A stretch of DNA of 64,000 nucleotides from Bacteroidia bacterium (GCA_030427635.1 JAUIBA010000004.1:62001-126000), one strand, 5' to 3'. Positions 7,238 to 16,937 are shown, counted from the first letter of the stretch. Translations and numbers: made by a program. The notes: generated by a model from the sequence alone, not told the origin.

Positions 7238-9571
7238 TCAGAACTCTATTTTGTAACTGATATTGGGTACGATGAGTGCCTGTCGGGTTTCGTCTATACT
7301 GCCTGTAAGGTAGTTGTATTTAAAGCCTTCAAACTCAGGATACATGGTGGCATTAATAACCTTTAATGCTATGGTATGCGCTACCGCCTTCCTGTTAATC
7401 TTATAACTGGCAGTAAGATGTACTACAAAAGCAGGTGAAAACTGACTACCAAAAGTATTGGCATCGTTATATACAACATCTCCTGCGGTAGCAGATGCAG
7501 CATAATTTACAGGTGTATAACGCTCACCACCCTGATAGCTTACACGGGCATTCAGGCCCAGCACATTGGCACCCGTACGCCCCTTCTGCCACTCCTTACC
7601 CCCCAGGAGGTTGAACACATAACTGCGGTGGAACCGGGTATCCCGCCAGATACCATCACCACCTGTATAGCGCGATGAGAATATACTACCGGTGAACATC
7701 GCATAATAACCATGCGACATATACTTCTCCAGAGTAACATCAATACCATAGTTCTGCCCCTTGCCTGTGTTCTCCAGCCTCTCCGCAAAGAAAAAGTCAC
7801 TCTGCAGATTAATGAGAGATATGGGTGTACCCGCTACTACAGCTACATTGAACAAATCCTGATACCAGGGTTCTATTTTCAGGTGTACATTTTTTGACAG
7901 CCGCCGGTCATAGCTAAGTACCACATGGCTTGCCTTAGTAAAATCAAGGTCTTTATTCACAAATTCACTGCCCGATGCAGGAAGCTGTATAAAATAGAAA
8001 TTCAACCGCTCCAGCCTGCTGTGTAAACCGTAAGCCACACCCAGCGACTGCTCATCAGACAACTGATAGCGCAGGCCTATACGCGGCTCTATAGTATAGC
8101 GGCCATTGAGCGTAAATACCTGCCCGGTAACGCCCGCATTTGCCGATAGCTTTTCAGTAAGATGTACAGATGACTGGCTGTAGGCGGCAAGCAAAGCACT
8201 ACTGCCACTGCTGTTTACTATATCTGTAAGCACTCCCGGAGACAACGCATCTTTTATCTGCTGATTGTAGGTAAGCCCAGTTAGTATAATGCCTGTACGG
8301 TTTGTATGCCTGGCGCCAAATCGCTTATTGATAAATGAGTTCAGAACAAGATTGGTATAAGTGTTCTCTACCCTGTTCTGCGGAAGTAATATAAGTGTAT
8401 TGTCCAGCCTGCTGGTTTTCATATCCAGCCCGCTCACTGTAGCAGCCAGCGTAGTACGCAGATATGCTCCATTCTTCAATAACAGCTTATGTGTAAGCCC
8501 CGTGGCCCCCATGTATTGATTTACCTTCTGCTCCTCCCTGTCGCTAACATATTTCATAAGCAGCGTATCTTTCTGCACATCGGCACCTGAGTAGTCCTGC
8601 AGCCCAATACCCCACAACGAGAATGTTCCGGCTTTCTTAGTCGGGAAGTTCAGCTTAAATGATAAATCCTGATAGCGAACGCCTCCTGCATTATCAGGCA
8701 GCACTGGTGCCAGCAGTGCCAATGTAGAATATCGGTAATTAAACAGATAGGACGACTTGCCCCCTTTCACAAATGGGCCCTCGGACGATGCGTCTATACC
8801 TATAGCACCCAGCTGAAAAGTATGCTCCCGCTTCTGCGTATTCCCTGTACGCATAAATATATCAAACACGCCTGACAGTGCATTACTATACTCTGCGGGG
8901 AATGCTCCGGTAAAAAAATCAGAATTGGCCAGCATCTGACTGCTGAGTGCTGTAAGTCCACCACCGCCAAAGCTGGCAAGGTCAGCAAAGTGATTGGGGT
9001 TCGGTATTTCTACACCTTCCATTTTCCACTGTAGTGATTTTGGTGCATTGCCCCTTACCACTATACCATTGCTACCCACATTACTGGATACCCCGGCAAA
9101 GGCTGACGCCAGACGTGCGGGGTCGTCAAAACCACCGGCATAACGCGATGCTTCCTCTACACTTAACATACGGGCGCTCACAGTTGCCATCCTGTTTATA
9201 GGCTGCTCTTTATTTACACCGGCTCTTACCGTTACTTCCTTTAGGTTATAGGCACTTTCCCGTAATGCTACAGACAGCACCACCTCTCTGGCACTGCTCA
9301 CCGTAAGCTCTTTAATGATATAAGTCTCATAACCAGTCATGGACACCTGTAAGTCGTACCTGCCCGGAGCTACCCCGTTTATCACAAAGTTCCCGGCACT
9401 ATCACTACCTGCACCTACTGGCTGTGCACCACCCAGCAGTACAACAGTAGCATAAGACAATGGCTGCTGTGTGGCAGCATCAGTTACAGTGCCACGCACT
9501 GCCTGCTGTGCCCATATATATCCCGGAAAAAACAGAAATATCAACACCAGTACACGGATACCCAACTTCAT
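7238..9571 (-). CDS. TonB-dependent receptor with N-terminal carboxypeptidase-regulatory-like domain
   Basis: A 777-residue outer-membrane receptor. A signal peptide (ends GYIWA-QQ) is followed by a carboxypeptidase-regulatory-like domain (about residues 23-110: VRGTVTDAATQQPLSYATV, then GRYDLQVSMTGYE). Next come a plug domain (about 120-240: GIVVRGNAPKSLQWKMEGVE, then GAFPAEYSNALSG) and a 22-strand-type barrel ending in ISYKIEF. It would import an unknown ligand with TonB-ExbBD energy. No SusD-like partner is adjacent, so it is not a typical SusCD pair. The divergent neighbour is a PAS-LuxR regulator, with a long palindrome between them. Confidence 0.9.
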   Translation of the reverse strand: MKLGIRVLVLIFLFFPGYIWAQQAVRGTVTDAATQQPLSYATVVLLGGAQPVGAGSDSAGNFVINGVAPGRYDLQVSMTGYETYIIKELTVSSAREVVLSVALRESAYNLKEVTVRAGVNKEQPINRMATVSARMLSVEEASRYAGGFDDPARLASAFAGVSSNVGSNGIVVRGNAPKSLQWKMEGVEIPNPNHFADLASFGGGGLTALSSQMLANSDFFTGAFPAEYSNALSGVFDIFMRTGNTQKREHTFQLGAIGIDASSEGPFVKGGKSSYLFNYRYSTLALLAPVLPDNAGGVRYQDLSFKLNFPTKKAGTFSLWGIGLQDYSGADVQKDTLLMKYVSDREEQKVNQYMGATGLTHKLLLKNGAYLRTTLAATVSGLDMKTSRLDNTLILLPQNRVENTYTNLVLNSFINKRFGARHTNRTGIILTGLTYNQQIKDALSPGVLTDIVNSSGSSALLAAYSQSSVHLTEKLSANAGVTGQVFTLNGRYTIEPRIGLRYQLSDEQSLGVAYGLHSRLERLNFYFIQLPASGSEFVNKDLDFTKASHVVLSYDRRLSKNVHLKIEPWYQDLFNVAVVAGTPISLINLQSDFFFAERLENTGKGQNYGIDVTLEKYMSHGYYAMFTGSIFSSRYTGGDGIWRDTRFHRSYVFNLLGGKEWQKGRTGANVLGLNARVSYQGGERYTPVNYAASATAGDVVYNDANTFGSQFSPAFVVHLTASYKINRKAVAHTIALKVINATMYPEFEGFKYNYLTGSIDETRQALIVPNISYKIEF

Positions 9572-9596
9572 AAATTATTGTTTTAAAAACCTGATG

Positions 9597-9604
9597 CAAA
9601 GTGA
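9597..9604 (-). promoter_or_regulatory. -7-like element (TCACTTTG) of the TonB receptor gene
   Basis: One mismatch to TAnnTTTG, 25 bases upstream of the receptor ATG on the minus strand. The 18-bp palindrome at 9627-9644 lies just upstream of it. Confidence 0.4.
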
Positions 9605-9626
9605 CGGCTATTGTGCGTCCGGGCCA

Positions 9627-9644
9627 ATACTGATTAATCAGTAT
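9627..9644. promoter_or_regulatory. 18-bp perfect palindrome between the TonB receptor and the PAS-LuxR gene
   Basis: ATACTGATTAATCAGTAT reads the same on both strands. It lies 10 bases before the ATG of the PAS-LuxR gene and about 31 bp upstream of the receptor's -7-like element. A homodimeric regulator such as the LuxR-type protein encoded next to it could bind here. It differs from the TGA-N6-TCA sites elsewhere because its TGA and TCA are only 4 bp apart. Confidence 0.55.
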
Positions 9645-9654
9645 ATTGCACATA

Positions 9655-10458
9655 ATGAGCGCTGAAATGCAGGATGTATATATGGAATATCAGCAATTGC
9701 TGGCGATGCAGGAGTTTGATGCAGCTATGCTGGACTATAATGCGCTGGACAAACATTTCAGTTTTCTGCAGCAATTGGCCGAGGTGGAGAACAGTGCCGT
9801 TTCGGTATTTGACATGTATCAGCAGAAACATGTTTTTGCATCCTATAATTTCACTACTCTTCTTGGCTATGATGAAGACGGGCTGGAAGGTATGCAAAAC
9901 GAGTATTTTGATGCCCGTATACATCCCGAAGACCGTACAAAAATGATATATAATGGCATAAATGCGCTCAAGTTTATCTATTCTGTTCCCCGTGAAGAAA
10001 GGAAGCAATACAAGATAGTAACAGAGTTCAGAGTGATGAATGGTGAGGGAAACTATATACGGGTAGTAGAGCAGCAGCAGGCACTACTGCTGGACCATAT
10101 GCACAATGTATGGCTGTCACTGAGTGTAATGGATATTTCTCCCAATCAGGACGGTGTACCTGATGTTATAGGCAGAATCATCAACTTCACTACCGGCAAA
10201 ACATTTATGCTACCTGTAGCTGAGCGAAAAAGCACAACAGGAGCAGATATAAAACTAACACCCCGGGAATCCCAGATACTAACGCTTGTAAAAGAGGGGC
10301 TGCTGAGCAAGGAAATATCTGACAGGCTTTCTATAAGCGTACATACCGTAAATACACACCGGCAGCGTATACTGGAAAAGCTGGGCGCTGACAACTCTGT
10401 AGAAGCGATACGCTATGCTGCCAATCTGGGTCTGGTACAGCACCCCGGTATAATATAA
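9655..10458 (+). CDS. PAS domain protein with C-terminal LuxR-type DNA-binding domain
   Basis: A 267-residue transcription regulator. The middle (about residues 48-145) looks like a PAS_3-type fold (SVFDMYQQKHVFASYNFTTL, then HPEDRTKM). The C-terminal 65 residues are a LuxR/GerE helix-turn-helix: LTPRESQILTLVKEGL, SKEISDRLSISVHTVNTHR, ILEKLGADNS. There is no receiver domain, so control is probably by a ligand or partner at the PAS domain. I start at the ATG at 9655 rather than a TTG three codons upstream. It is divergent from the TonB receptor and may control it. Confidence 0.85.
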   Translation: MSAEMQDVYMEYQQLLAMQEFDAAMLDYNALDKHFSFLQQLAEVENSAVSVFDMYQQKHVFASYNFTTLLGYDEDGLEGMQNEYFDARIHPEDRTKMIYNGINALKFIYSVPREERKQYKIVTEFRVMNGEGNYIRVVEQQQALLLDHMHNVWLSLSVMDISPNQDGVPDVIGRIINFTTGKTFMLPVAERKSTTGADIKLTPRESQILTLVKEGLLSKEISDRLSISVHTVNTHRQRILEKLGADNSVEAIRYAANLGLVQHPGII

Positions 10459-10578
10459 CACACTTCAGGCAGTCATCTGTATGTTTTAAATCTTGTTAAA
10501 ACCAGTACTGAAGAAGACTGCAAACAGTTCTGGCATTGGGTTTGCTGTATTAATTTTAATTCACCAAATCATTACCCG

Positions 10579-11286
10579 ATGATGACACTGAGCGAAACAT
10601 GGTTCATGGAAGGGTACATAGATTACGAGCTTCAACGCTACAGGCTGCTTGCCTATCTGCAGGATGTAAGAAAGCAGTTCCATGAAAAGAAGCTGTACCC
10701 ATTATTATCAGATATTGTAGCCCACTACAACAATCTGCTCCTGTTCAGAGCTAATAAACACAACCTGCAGGAAAGCTTCCCGAAGCGCATAAACGGTATA
10801 GATGCATCGCGCATGCAACTTATCTATGAACGTATATTAACTGATGATGCGCTCATGCAGGAGCTGGAAGAAATTACTGAATTTGCAGTAACAGAAATGA
10901 AAGGTACTATCAGCGAGGGTGCAGGTATATACGATGCCATAGAGCGGGATATGCACATGGAGCCAGTGGGAATAGTACCATTGTATAAAAACGAGGGGTA
11001 TCTGTTTTTACGTACACTGTCTCATGCTGATGTATGGATATATGCATATACCGTCACGATATTTGAGCAGCAGGATGCGCGCTACAGAGGTGTGCGTATA
11101 GCATACATTGACAACAGAAAAAAGACCATCATCAATACATATGAGCAACTGAAGCTGGAGATAGTGCGGAAAATAAGGACACTACCCAATCCTGCTGTCT
11201 ATTGTATAGAATTTCCGGAGGAACTTCCATTGCAGGAAACTATGCTTCCCATTGCAAAACGCTCACTGATGCGTATTGTATCATAA
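10579..11286 (+). CDS. Conserved-looking hypothetical protein next to arginase
   Basis: I do not recognise this 235-residue soluble protein. It has no signal peptide and no membrane segment, and it is rich in Leu, Glu and Arg in the first 100 residues (likely helical). A more beta-like central part (GIVPLYKNEGYLFLRTL, then DVWIYAYTVTIFEQQDARY) follows, and a helical end. Two Met codons start it and either could be used. It is co-directional with arginase, 64 bases upstream, but arginase has its own promoter. Residues 150-190 loosely recall a compact alpha/beta domain; no catalytic motif is seen. Confidence 0.7.
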   Translation: MMTLSETWFMEGYIDYELQRYRLLAYLQDVRKQFHEKKLYPLLSDIVAHYNNLLLFRANKHNLQESFPKRINGIDASRMQLIYERILTDDALMQELEEITEFAVTEMKGTISEGAGIYDAIERDMHMEPVGIVPLYKNEGYLFLRTLSHADVWIYAYTVTIFEQQDARYRGVRIAYIDNRKKTIINTYEQLKLEIVRKIRTLPNPAVYCIEFPEELPLQETMLPIAKRSLMRIVS

Positions 11287-11337
11287 CCATACATACGAAC
11301 AGAAGAAGTGGGTACTGACCCGTTAGCCGGAAATAAT

Positions 11338-11345
11338 TATCTTTG
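11338..11345 (+). promoter_or_regulatory. -7 element (TATCTTTG) of the arginase gene; predicted leaderless
   Basis: A perfect TAnnTTTG followed by GCGAT and the ATG at 11351, so the mRNA probably begins at the start codon. It also implies that arginase can be transcribed separately from the gene before it. Confidence 0.6.
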
Positions 11346-11350
11346 GCGAT

Positions 11351-12298
11351 ATGCGCAACATAAAAATACTGGAAGTAAGGTCAGAGATAGGAGCCGGTAC
11401 CCGTGGTGCGAGCCTGGGTGTGGATGCAATTAAGATAGCAGCTCTTGACTTCATGAGCAATCTGTTTGTAAACTTTCCGTCGGAGGTTATAGAAAATGAA
11501 AACAGGCTTCTGTATGAACCTGTTGCCTCGCCATATGCCAAGAGGATACAAGGTATACATACTATGTATGAGCGGGTATCAAAAGCTGTATGTGACACTG
11601 TGAAATCGGGTCTGTTCCCGATAGTGCTGGCGGGAGACCACAGCACTGCAGGCGCTACCATAGCCGGGCTGAAAATGGCAAGACCCAAGAACCGCCTGGG
11701 GGTGGTATGGATAGATGCCCATGCCGACATGCACTCGCCTTTCACTACACCATCAGGCAATATGCATGGCATGCCGCTATCTATATCACTGGCTGATGAC
11801 AATGCCGACAATCAGGTACATAACCTGGATACACAAACCTCAGAGTTGTGGCGTAAGCTGAAAAACATTGGTAAAATAGAACCTAAAGTGCTACCTGAAG
11901 ACATTGTATTCATTGCACTGCGCGACTATGAGAAGGAAGAAGAAGCCCTTATTAAGAAGTACAATATAAAGGTGATAACAGTAGCTGAGCTCCGCAAAAA
12001 GGGCGTGGAGAATATAGTACGACAGACATTTCTCCACCTTTCCAACTGTGACAACATCTATGTATCATTTGATGTAGACAGTCTGGACAGTTCCATATCG
12101 CGCGGCACAGGTACTCCTGTAAGCAATGGACTGAAAGAAAGGGAAGCAGAAGATCTTGTTGCCTCATTTATGCAGCATCACAAAATATGCTGCTTTGAAA
12201 TAGCAGAAGTGAATCCCACTTTGGATAAAGAGAATCTCATGGCAGAAATAGCCTTTAACATACTGCAGCGTAGCGTTAACCTGCTGATGCTGAACTAG
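11351..12298 (+). CDS. rocF: Arginase / ureohydrolase family enzyme
   Basis: A 315-residue binuclear manganese enzyme. Metal ligands are visible: His97 in LAGDHST, Asp122/His124/Asp126 in WIDAHADMH, and two Asp in SFDVDSLD near residue 240. NMHGMPLS and RGTGTPVSNGL are the substrate-loop motifs, and FEIAEVNPTLD closes the domain. It should hydrolyse arginine to ornithine and urea; agmatinase or formimidoylglutamase activity is less likely from the overall motif pattern but not excluded. No urease or ornithine-using gene is nearby. Confidence 0.87.
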   Translation: MRNIKILEVRSEIGAGTRGASLGVDAIKIAALDFMSNLFVNFPSEVIENENRLLYEPVASPYAKRIQGIHTMYERVSKAVCDTVKSGLFPIVLAGDHSTAGATIAGLKMARPKNRLGVVWIDAHADMHSPFTTPSGNMHGMPLSISLADDNADNQVHNLDTQTSELWRKLKNIGKIEPKVLPEDIVFIALRDYEKEEEALIKKYNIKVITVAELRKKGVENIVRQTFLHLSNCDNIYVSFDVDSLDSSISRGTGTPVSNGLKEREAEDLVASFMQHHKICCFEIAEVNPTLDKENLMAEIAFNILQRSVNLLMLN

Positions 12299-12327
12299 TA
12301 ACCGGTAATACCAACTCACTATTCTTT

Positions 12328-12352
12328 AATGCCTCACTATATGTGGGGCATT
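12328..12352 (+). terminator. Rho-independent terminator after arginase
   Basis: AATGCCTCAC / GTGGGGCATT form a 10-bp stem (one G-T pair) with a TATAT loop, followed by ATTTTTTC. It lies 30 bases after the arginase stop and before the convergent GNAT gene. Confidence 0.8.
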
Positions 12353-12362
12353 ATTTTTTCCG

Positions 12363-12854
12363 TTACTGAGTCCAAACTATTTTCACCGCAGATAAATGCG
12401 GCATATTTAACCGCTCATCACACACTTTAAAATCTGCTTTTTTATAAAAATCAATGGGCGACTTATATGGTGTACCATCCGGCTTGCTATATCTGTCATG
12501 GTCTGTAACCCATCCATACAGCTCTGTGTTGTCACTTTTTAAGCGCATCATGAGCCGCCTGCCTATTCCCCTACCCTGCCATTTACCGGCTATTATTATA
12601 CCAAACCATCTGCCCCCCTCACGCAGGAATGTAAATGCCCAACCTGCAATTGTGCCATCTGCTGCATAGAGGAGATAATGTAATGACTCCTGCAAACCAT
12701 TCAGATAACTTTGTAAATCAGCAATACTGTTATAAGCCAGCTGTGCCGGATACTCTGCATTCCACAATTGTAAAAGCAGTGGCTTCACCTCATCGGCCAA
12801 CAACTCACATACCTGAATATCCCCGAAAAGTCCGGTACTCTCATTAAAAGACAT
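12363..12854 (-). CDS. GNAT-family N-acetyltransferase
   Basis: A 163-residue acetyltransferase. The acetyl-CoA pyrophosphate-binding loop is GKWQGRGIGRRLM (near residue 92), matching Q/R-x-x-G-x-G/A. It is preceded by the beta4 strand RWFGIIIAG, and a late DFYKKADFKV is the usual alpha4-beta6-beta7 region. The acceptor substrate is not predictable. It is convergent with arginase, and the minus-strand upstream region has no clear -7 element. Confidence 0.82.
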   Translation of the reverse strand: MSFNESTGLFGDIQVCELLADEVKPLLLQLWNAEYPAQLAYNSIADLQSYLNGLQESLHYLLYAADGTIAGWAFTFLREGGRWFGIIIAGKWQGRGIGRRLMMRLKSDNTELYGWVTDHDRYSKPDGTPYKSPIDFYKKADFKVCDERLNMPHLSAVKIVWTQ

Positions 12855-12890
12855 GAAATAAAATAACGGTATCTGCCTGAGAGCAACAAA

Positions 12891-13559
12891 TTACACAGGC
12901 ATTTCTGCATTTACCAGTATACAATATACCTCTGCCGGACCGTGTACGCCTACCACGAGTGTCTTCTCAATATCGGCGGTACGGCTGGGACCAGTAGCAA
13001 GATTTATCATGGAAGGGATATTATCTCCATACTTCTTTTTCAGCAGACGAAAACCATCTGATATATCATTATGCACCTGGTCTATATATGCTACTGCAAT
13101 ATGCACCGGATAATATACCGGCGCAGTACGCCCCATGAACTGTGCACTACTCAGCAGCATTGACCCTGTACGGGCTATCAATGCTTCACATCCTGTAATG
13201 CAGGCATCTGCGGCCTCCTGCGGCTCTGTAGCCGGATGCACAAAGCCTGCACCACGCTGCTGAAACAGATTCAGTATATACTCATCGGCACATAATACCT
13301 GTTTCCAGTCGTGATTACCGGCAAGAATAGTAATGGTGTTTACTGCTTCATTAACATCATCGCAGAATACAAACTTACCACCCAACTGCTTGAAGTTAAC
13401 TACAAACTCCTCTTCGGGCGATGTAGCATCTGTAGTATAAACACCCCCACTATTTTTATCTTCCTCAGGATATGGCATAGGGAGTTTACTGCCCGATAAT
13501 TCCTTACGAATCCGGGCAAGTATGTTCTCCTTAGCTTTTGATGTTTTAAAAGTCTGCAT
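12891..13559 (-). CDS. LUD-domain protein (LutC/YkgG family)
   Basis: A 222-residue LutC-like protein. The conserved end NLATGPSRTADIEKTLVVGVHGP is shared with LutC of lactate utilisation, and TGCEALIARTGSMLLSS is the other family block. LutC normally works with the iron-sulfur proteins LutA and LutB, but none is present here. This copy instead follows ftsH by 39 bases, and I recall the same order in other Bacteroidota, so a role in lactate oxidation is doubtful. I start at the ATG at 13559 (MQTFKTSKAKENIL) rather than a TTG five codons upstream. Confidence 0.84.
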   Translation of the reverse strand: MQTFKTSKAKENILARIRKELSGSKLPMPYPEEDKNSGGVYTTDATSPEEEFVVNFKQLGGKFVFCDDVNEAVNTITILAGNHDWKQVLCADEYILNLFQQRGAGFVHPATEPQEAADACITGCEALIARTGSMLLSSAQFMGRTAPVYYPVHIAVAYIDQVHNDISDGFRLLKKKYGDNIPSMINLATGPSRTADIEKTLVVGVHGPAEVYCILVNAEMPV

Positions 13560-13598
13560 TATTACTGGTTGCAATGAATTATTGCAATGTACCGGCCA

Positions 13599-15623
13599 CT
13601 AAACAGCCGGAGCCACAGGGGCTTCTACTGCTTCCTCACCTTCTCCGAATACATTATCTTCATACGGACGCTTACCCAGCAGGCGCTCCATATCATCTTT
13701 GAAAAGCACTTCACGCTTCAGCAACTCTTCAGCTATCGTCTTCACAGCATCCAGCTTTTCGTCCAGCATATGCTTCACACGTTCATAAGCTCCTGCCACC
13801 AGTTTCCTTACTTCCTCATCTATGAGCTTTCCTGTTTCTTCAGAATATGGTTTTGAGAATGAGCTATCGCTCTGAGGGTCGTAGAATGAGATATTTCCTA
13901 CCTCTTTATTCATACCATACATAGACACCATAGCATAAGCCATACGTGTCACCTGCTGCAGATCGCTCAGTGCACCGGTAGATATCTTACCGAATACCAG
14001 TTCTTCCACGGCCCTGCCACCCAGCGACATGCACATCTCGTCCATCAGATGGTCTGTAGTGCGTATGTACATTTCCTTTGGCAGGTATTGTGCATAGCCC
14101 AACGCAGCTACCCCACGTGGCACTATAGTAACCTTTACCAGCGGATGTGCATGCTCCAGGAACCAACCCGATACCGCATGACCAGCTTCGTGATAAGCAA
14201 TGACACGCTTCTCTTCTGGCAGTATTATTTTATTTTTCTTCTCCAGACCACCAATTACCCTGTCAATAGCGTCATTGAAGTCGCTCATGTCTACCTCTGA
14301 CTTTCCTTTACGGGCGGCGATGAGAGCTGCTTCATTACAGATATTAGCGATATCTGCGCCTGCAAATCCCGGAGTCTGTATAGCCAGCTTACGGATATTA
14401 AGGTCTTTAGAGCGCTTGATTGGCTTCAGGTGTACTTCAAATATCTTTTCACGTCCTTTAACATCAGGAATATCAATAGATATCTGACGGTCGAAACGAC
14501 CAGGGCGCAGCAGGGCACTATCCAGTACATCGGGCCTGTTAGTAGCTGCAAGTACTATAATACCGCTATCTCCACTAAAGCCATCCATTTCCACCAGCAT
14601 CTGATTGAGCGTATTTTCACGCTCATCATTGCTCATGACCATGTTCTTACCACGGGCACGACCAATAGCATCTATCTCATCGATGAACACGATACATGGC
14701 GCTTTCTCACGCGCCTGCTTAAACAGGTCGCGCACACGGCTGGCTCCCACACCTACGAACAACTCTACGAAGTCAGAACCGGACATAGAGAAGAACGGCA
14801 CCTGAGCCTCACCTGCCATAGCCTTGGCCAGCAATGTTTTACCGGTACCGGGAGGGCCTACAAGCAGGGCACCTTTAGGTATTTTACCACCCAGAGCTGT
14901 ATATTTTTTAGGATTTTTCAGGAAATCCACAATCTCCATTACCTCTACCTTAGCCTCATCCAGGCCGGCTACATCGTTAAATGTGATGTTAACTCTGGTT
15001 CCTTTTTCAAAAAGCTGAGCTTTTGACTTGCCGATATTGAAGATGCCACCGGCACCACCGGCACCACCGCCTGAGCCCATCTTGCGAAATACAAGGAAGT
15101 ACATAGCCACAATCAGTATCAGTGGCAGCAGGAAAGTATTGAGTAATGTGTACAGCTTATCGCCACGTGTCACATAGTCTACCAGTACTCTTTCATTCTC
15201 AGGTTTATCTTTCTGCGCTTCAAAGAGGTCCTTATTAAACTGCTCTACAGTACCTATAGTGAAGGTAAAAGCAGGCGTCTTTTCATTGCCTGTTGCTATA
15301 GACGGTACCCGTCCTGGTGCAGGTGGGGGTACAGCTCCCTGCTTCAGGAATACCTCCACATTTTCCTTGTTTACCACTACCAGCTTGCTCACCTGGTCTT
15401 TTGCCAGGTATTGCTTCATGTCACGGAAAGACTTCTCAGTGACAGACATGCCGAAATTCCCCCCAAAGAACTGTGCACCCAGTATTGCTACCAGTATAAG
15501 TCCGTAAATCCAGTAAATATTAAATCTGGGGCCTTTTTTAGGGCCGCCACCATTACCAGAACCATTATCTCCACCACCGGGTCTCAAATCACCAGGATTG
15601 GTTTTCTGTTTATTTTCTTCCAT
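13599..15623 (-). CDS. ftsH: ATP-dependent zinc metalloprotease FtsH
   Basis: A 674-residue membrane AAA+ protease. A glycine-rich N-terminal tail precedes the first membrane segment (residues 36-54); a periplasmic domain follows, then a second membrane segment (about 160-178). Walker A is GPPGTGKT (256-263), Walker [10 protein letters not shown], and the zinc site HEAGH is near 478. It degrades misassembled membrane proteins and some regulators. Length is typical for Bacteroidota. It lies between rsfS and the LUD gene, all on the minus strand with gaps of 55 and 39 bases, so one operon is likely. Confidence 0.97.
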   Translation of the reverse strand: MEENKQKTNPGDLRPGGGDNGSGNGGGPKKGPRFNIYWIYGLILVAILGAQFFGGNFGMSVTEKSFRDMKQYLAKDQVSKLVVVNKENVEVFLKQGAVPPPAPGRVPSIATGNEKTPAFTFTIGTVEQFNKDLFEAQKDKPENERVLVDYVTRGDKLYTLLNTFLLPLILIVAMYFLVFRKMGSGGGAGGAGGIFNIGKSKAQLFEKGTRVNITFNDVAGLDEAKVEVMEIVDFLKNPKKYTALGGKIPKGALLVGPPGTGKTLLAKAMAGEAQVPFFSMSGSDFVELFVGVGASRVRDLFKQAREKAPCIVFIDEIDAIGRARGKNMVMSNDERENTLNQMLVEMDGFSGDSGIIVLAATNRPDVLDSALLRPGRFDRQISIDIPDVKGREKIFEVHLKPIKRSKDLNIRKLAIQTPGFAGADIANICNEAALIAARKGKSEVDMSDFNDAIDRVIGGLEKKNKIILPEEKRVIAYHEAGHAVSGWFLEHAHPLVKVTIVPRGVAALGYAQYLPKEMYIRTTDHLMDEMCMSLGGRAVEELVFGKISTGALSDLQQVTRMAYAMVSMYGMNKEVGNISFYDPQSDSSFSKPYSEETGKLIDEEVRKLVAGAYERVKHMLDEKLDAVKTIAEELLKREVLFKDDMERLLGKRPYEDNVFGEGEEAVEAPVAPAV

Positions 15624-15678
15624 TTTATCCTTTGCTCGTTACTTTGTTCGTATAATCTGAATTGCACCCTGCGGTACC

Positions 15679-16074
15679 TTACGAATGCTCCACCCGGGGA
15701 GCGTCTTCCCAAAGACTCTCCAGATTATAGAACAGCCGCTGTTCGTGCTGAAAAATATGTACAACAACGTTCACGTAGTCAACAAGTGTCCATGAATCAC
15801 CATACTCCTTGTGATAAGGCCGCTCTCCACACTCTTTCTGTACTTCTTCAATGATATTATCTGCAATGGCCTTCATCTGAATGTTCGATTGCGCCTCACA
15901 CAATACAAAATAGTCGGCTACTGCCTCATCAATTTTTTTTAGGTCAAGAGATACAACTCCCTCTCCTTTTTTGTCCAGTATTGCTTTGATTATTACTTTG
16001 AACAGTTTACTATTCCTTGTAAGGCGGGTAGGCGAAATTTTGCGTTCCTGTAAAGCGGTGATTATTTTCTCCAA
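15679..16074 (-). CDS. rsfS: Ribosome silencing factor RsfS/RsfA
   Basis: A 131-residue protein of the Iojap/RsfS family. The core has KKIDEAVADYFVLCEAQSN followed by SWTLVDYVNVVVHIF, the family signature (W-x-L-x-D-Y-x3-V-V-H-x-F). In other bacteria it binds ribosomal protein uL14 and stops subunit joining when nutrients are short. An N-terminal extension of about 25 residues (KISPTRLTRNSKLFK) is basic. It is first in the rsfS-ftsH-LUD unit and divergent from birA. Confidence 0.92.
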   Translation of the reverse strand: MEKIITALQERKISPTRLTRNSKLFKVIIKAILDKKGEGVVSLDLKKIDEAVADYFVLCEAQSNIQMKAIADNIIEEVQKECGERPYHKEYGDSWTLVDYVNVVVHIFQHEQRLFYNLESLWEDAPRVEHS

Positions 16075-16106
16075 ATTAGCTTATTAGTTTTGTTGCATTA
16101 TTTAAT

Positions 16107-16114
16107 CAAAATTA
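16107..16114 (-). promoter_or_regulatory. -7 element (TAATTTTG) of the rsfS-ftsH unit
   Basis: A perfect TAnnTTTG on the minus strand, 32 bases before the rsfS ATG. The birA start is just 24 bases further upstream, so the birA and rsfS transcripts must begin very close together. Confidence 0.5.
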
Positions 16115-16137
16115 TAAATCTTTTCGCACTTCACCAC

Positions 16138-16881
16138 ATGACAAATACCGACTGGGTGTTAATTAAGCTTGACAATACAGATAGTACCAATAACTATGCC
16201 ATGCAGCTGGTCAATGACGATAAGGCGCACCATGGCCTTACCATCACTGCACGCAGCCAGCATAGCGGCAAAGGACAACGTGGCCGGAAATGGACAGACA
16301 TGCCCGACAAATGTCTTCTGATGAGTGTTGTGGTCAATCCGAGGATGCCAATTTCTGCCCAATTTACGTTTAGTGCCGCTATGGCCACCGCAATTGCCAA
16401 TATTTTGCAAAAATCCCTGCCCGAATGTCAGGTTCGTATCAAATGGCCCAATGACATCATCATCAATGACAAAAAGGCAGGTGGCATACTCATTGAAAAT
16501 GCACTACGCGGCAGTAACTGGACCCACAGTGTCATAGGTGTAGGGCTGAATGTACTTCAGAATTCCTTTCCCAAAGACCTGCCCGATGCCACCTCTCTGA
16601 AAATTGCATCGGGCAAAAGCTTTGAAATAGATGAAATAAGAGATATGCTGCGTGGTGAGCTGATACGGGTGGCAGCAGCGGGCAATGTAAACCCGGCGCT
16701 GATACTGGAACAGTATAACGAGGTGCTGTACAAAAAAGATCAGCTGCAATTATTTGGGAAGGACGATAACACCTGGATGGCCCGCGTAGTGAGGGCCCAT
16801 GAAGATGGAACACTGGAAGTACTTACTGAGGAAGGCATGGTAGACTTCTATATACACGGCAATGTGAAATGGATATTTTAA
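16138..16881 (+). CDS. birA: Biotin-[acetyl-CoA-carboxylase] ligase
   Basis: A 247-residue biotin protein ligase without the N-terminal DNA-binding domain of E. coli BirA, so it is an enzyme only. The biotin/ATP site motif is SGKGQRGRKW, followed by IKWPNDI, KAGGILIE and VIGVGLNV. It activates biotin and attaches it to the biotin carboxyl carrier protein. I chose the ATG at 16138 (MTNTDW); the frame is open upstream to 16090 but that part overlaps the rsfS promoter. It is divergent from rsfS. Confidence 0.93.
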   Translation: MTNTDWVLIKLDNTDSTNNYAMQLVNDDKAHHGLTITARSQHSGKGQRGRKWTDMPDKCLLMSVVVNPRMPISAQFTFSAAMATAIANILQKSLPECQVRIKWPNDIIINDKKAGGILIENALRGSNWTHSVIGVGLNVLQNSFPKDLPDATSLKIASGKSFEIDEIRDMLRGELIRVAAAGNVNPALILEQYNEVLYKKDQLQLFGKDDNTWMARVVRAHEDGTLEVLTEEGMVDFYIHGNVKWIF

Positions 16882-16907
16882 AGCCCTCTTACGGATAAAT
16901 AAAACAG

Positions 16908-16937
16908 CAGAGGCTGCCTCCTGGGAGACAGCCTCTG
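16908..16937. terminator. Bidirectional terminator between birA and the outer-membrane protein gene
   Basis: CAGAGGCTG / CAGCCTCTG make a perfect 9-bp stem, with further pairing of CTC and GAG inside the loop. It lies between two converging genes, with A- and T-rich flanks on both sides. Confidence 0.7.
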
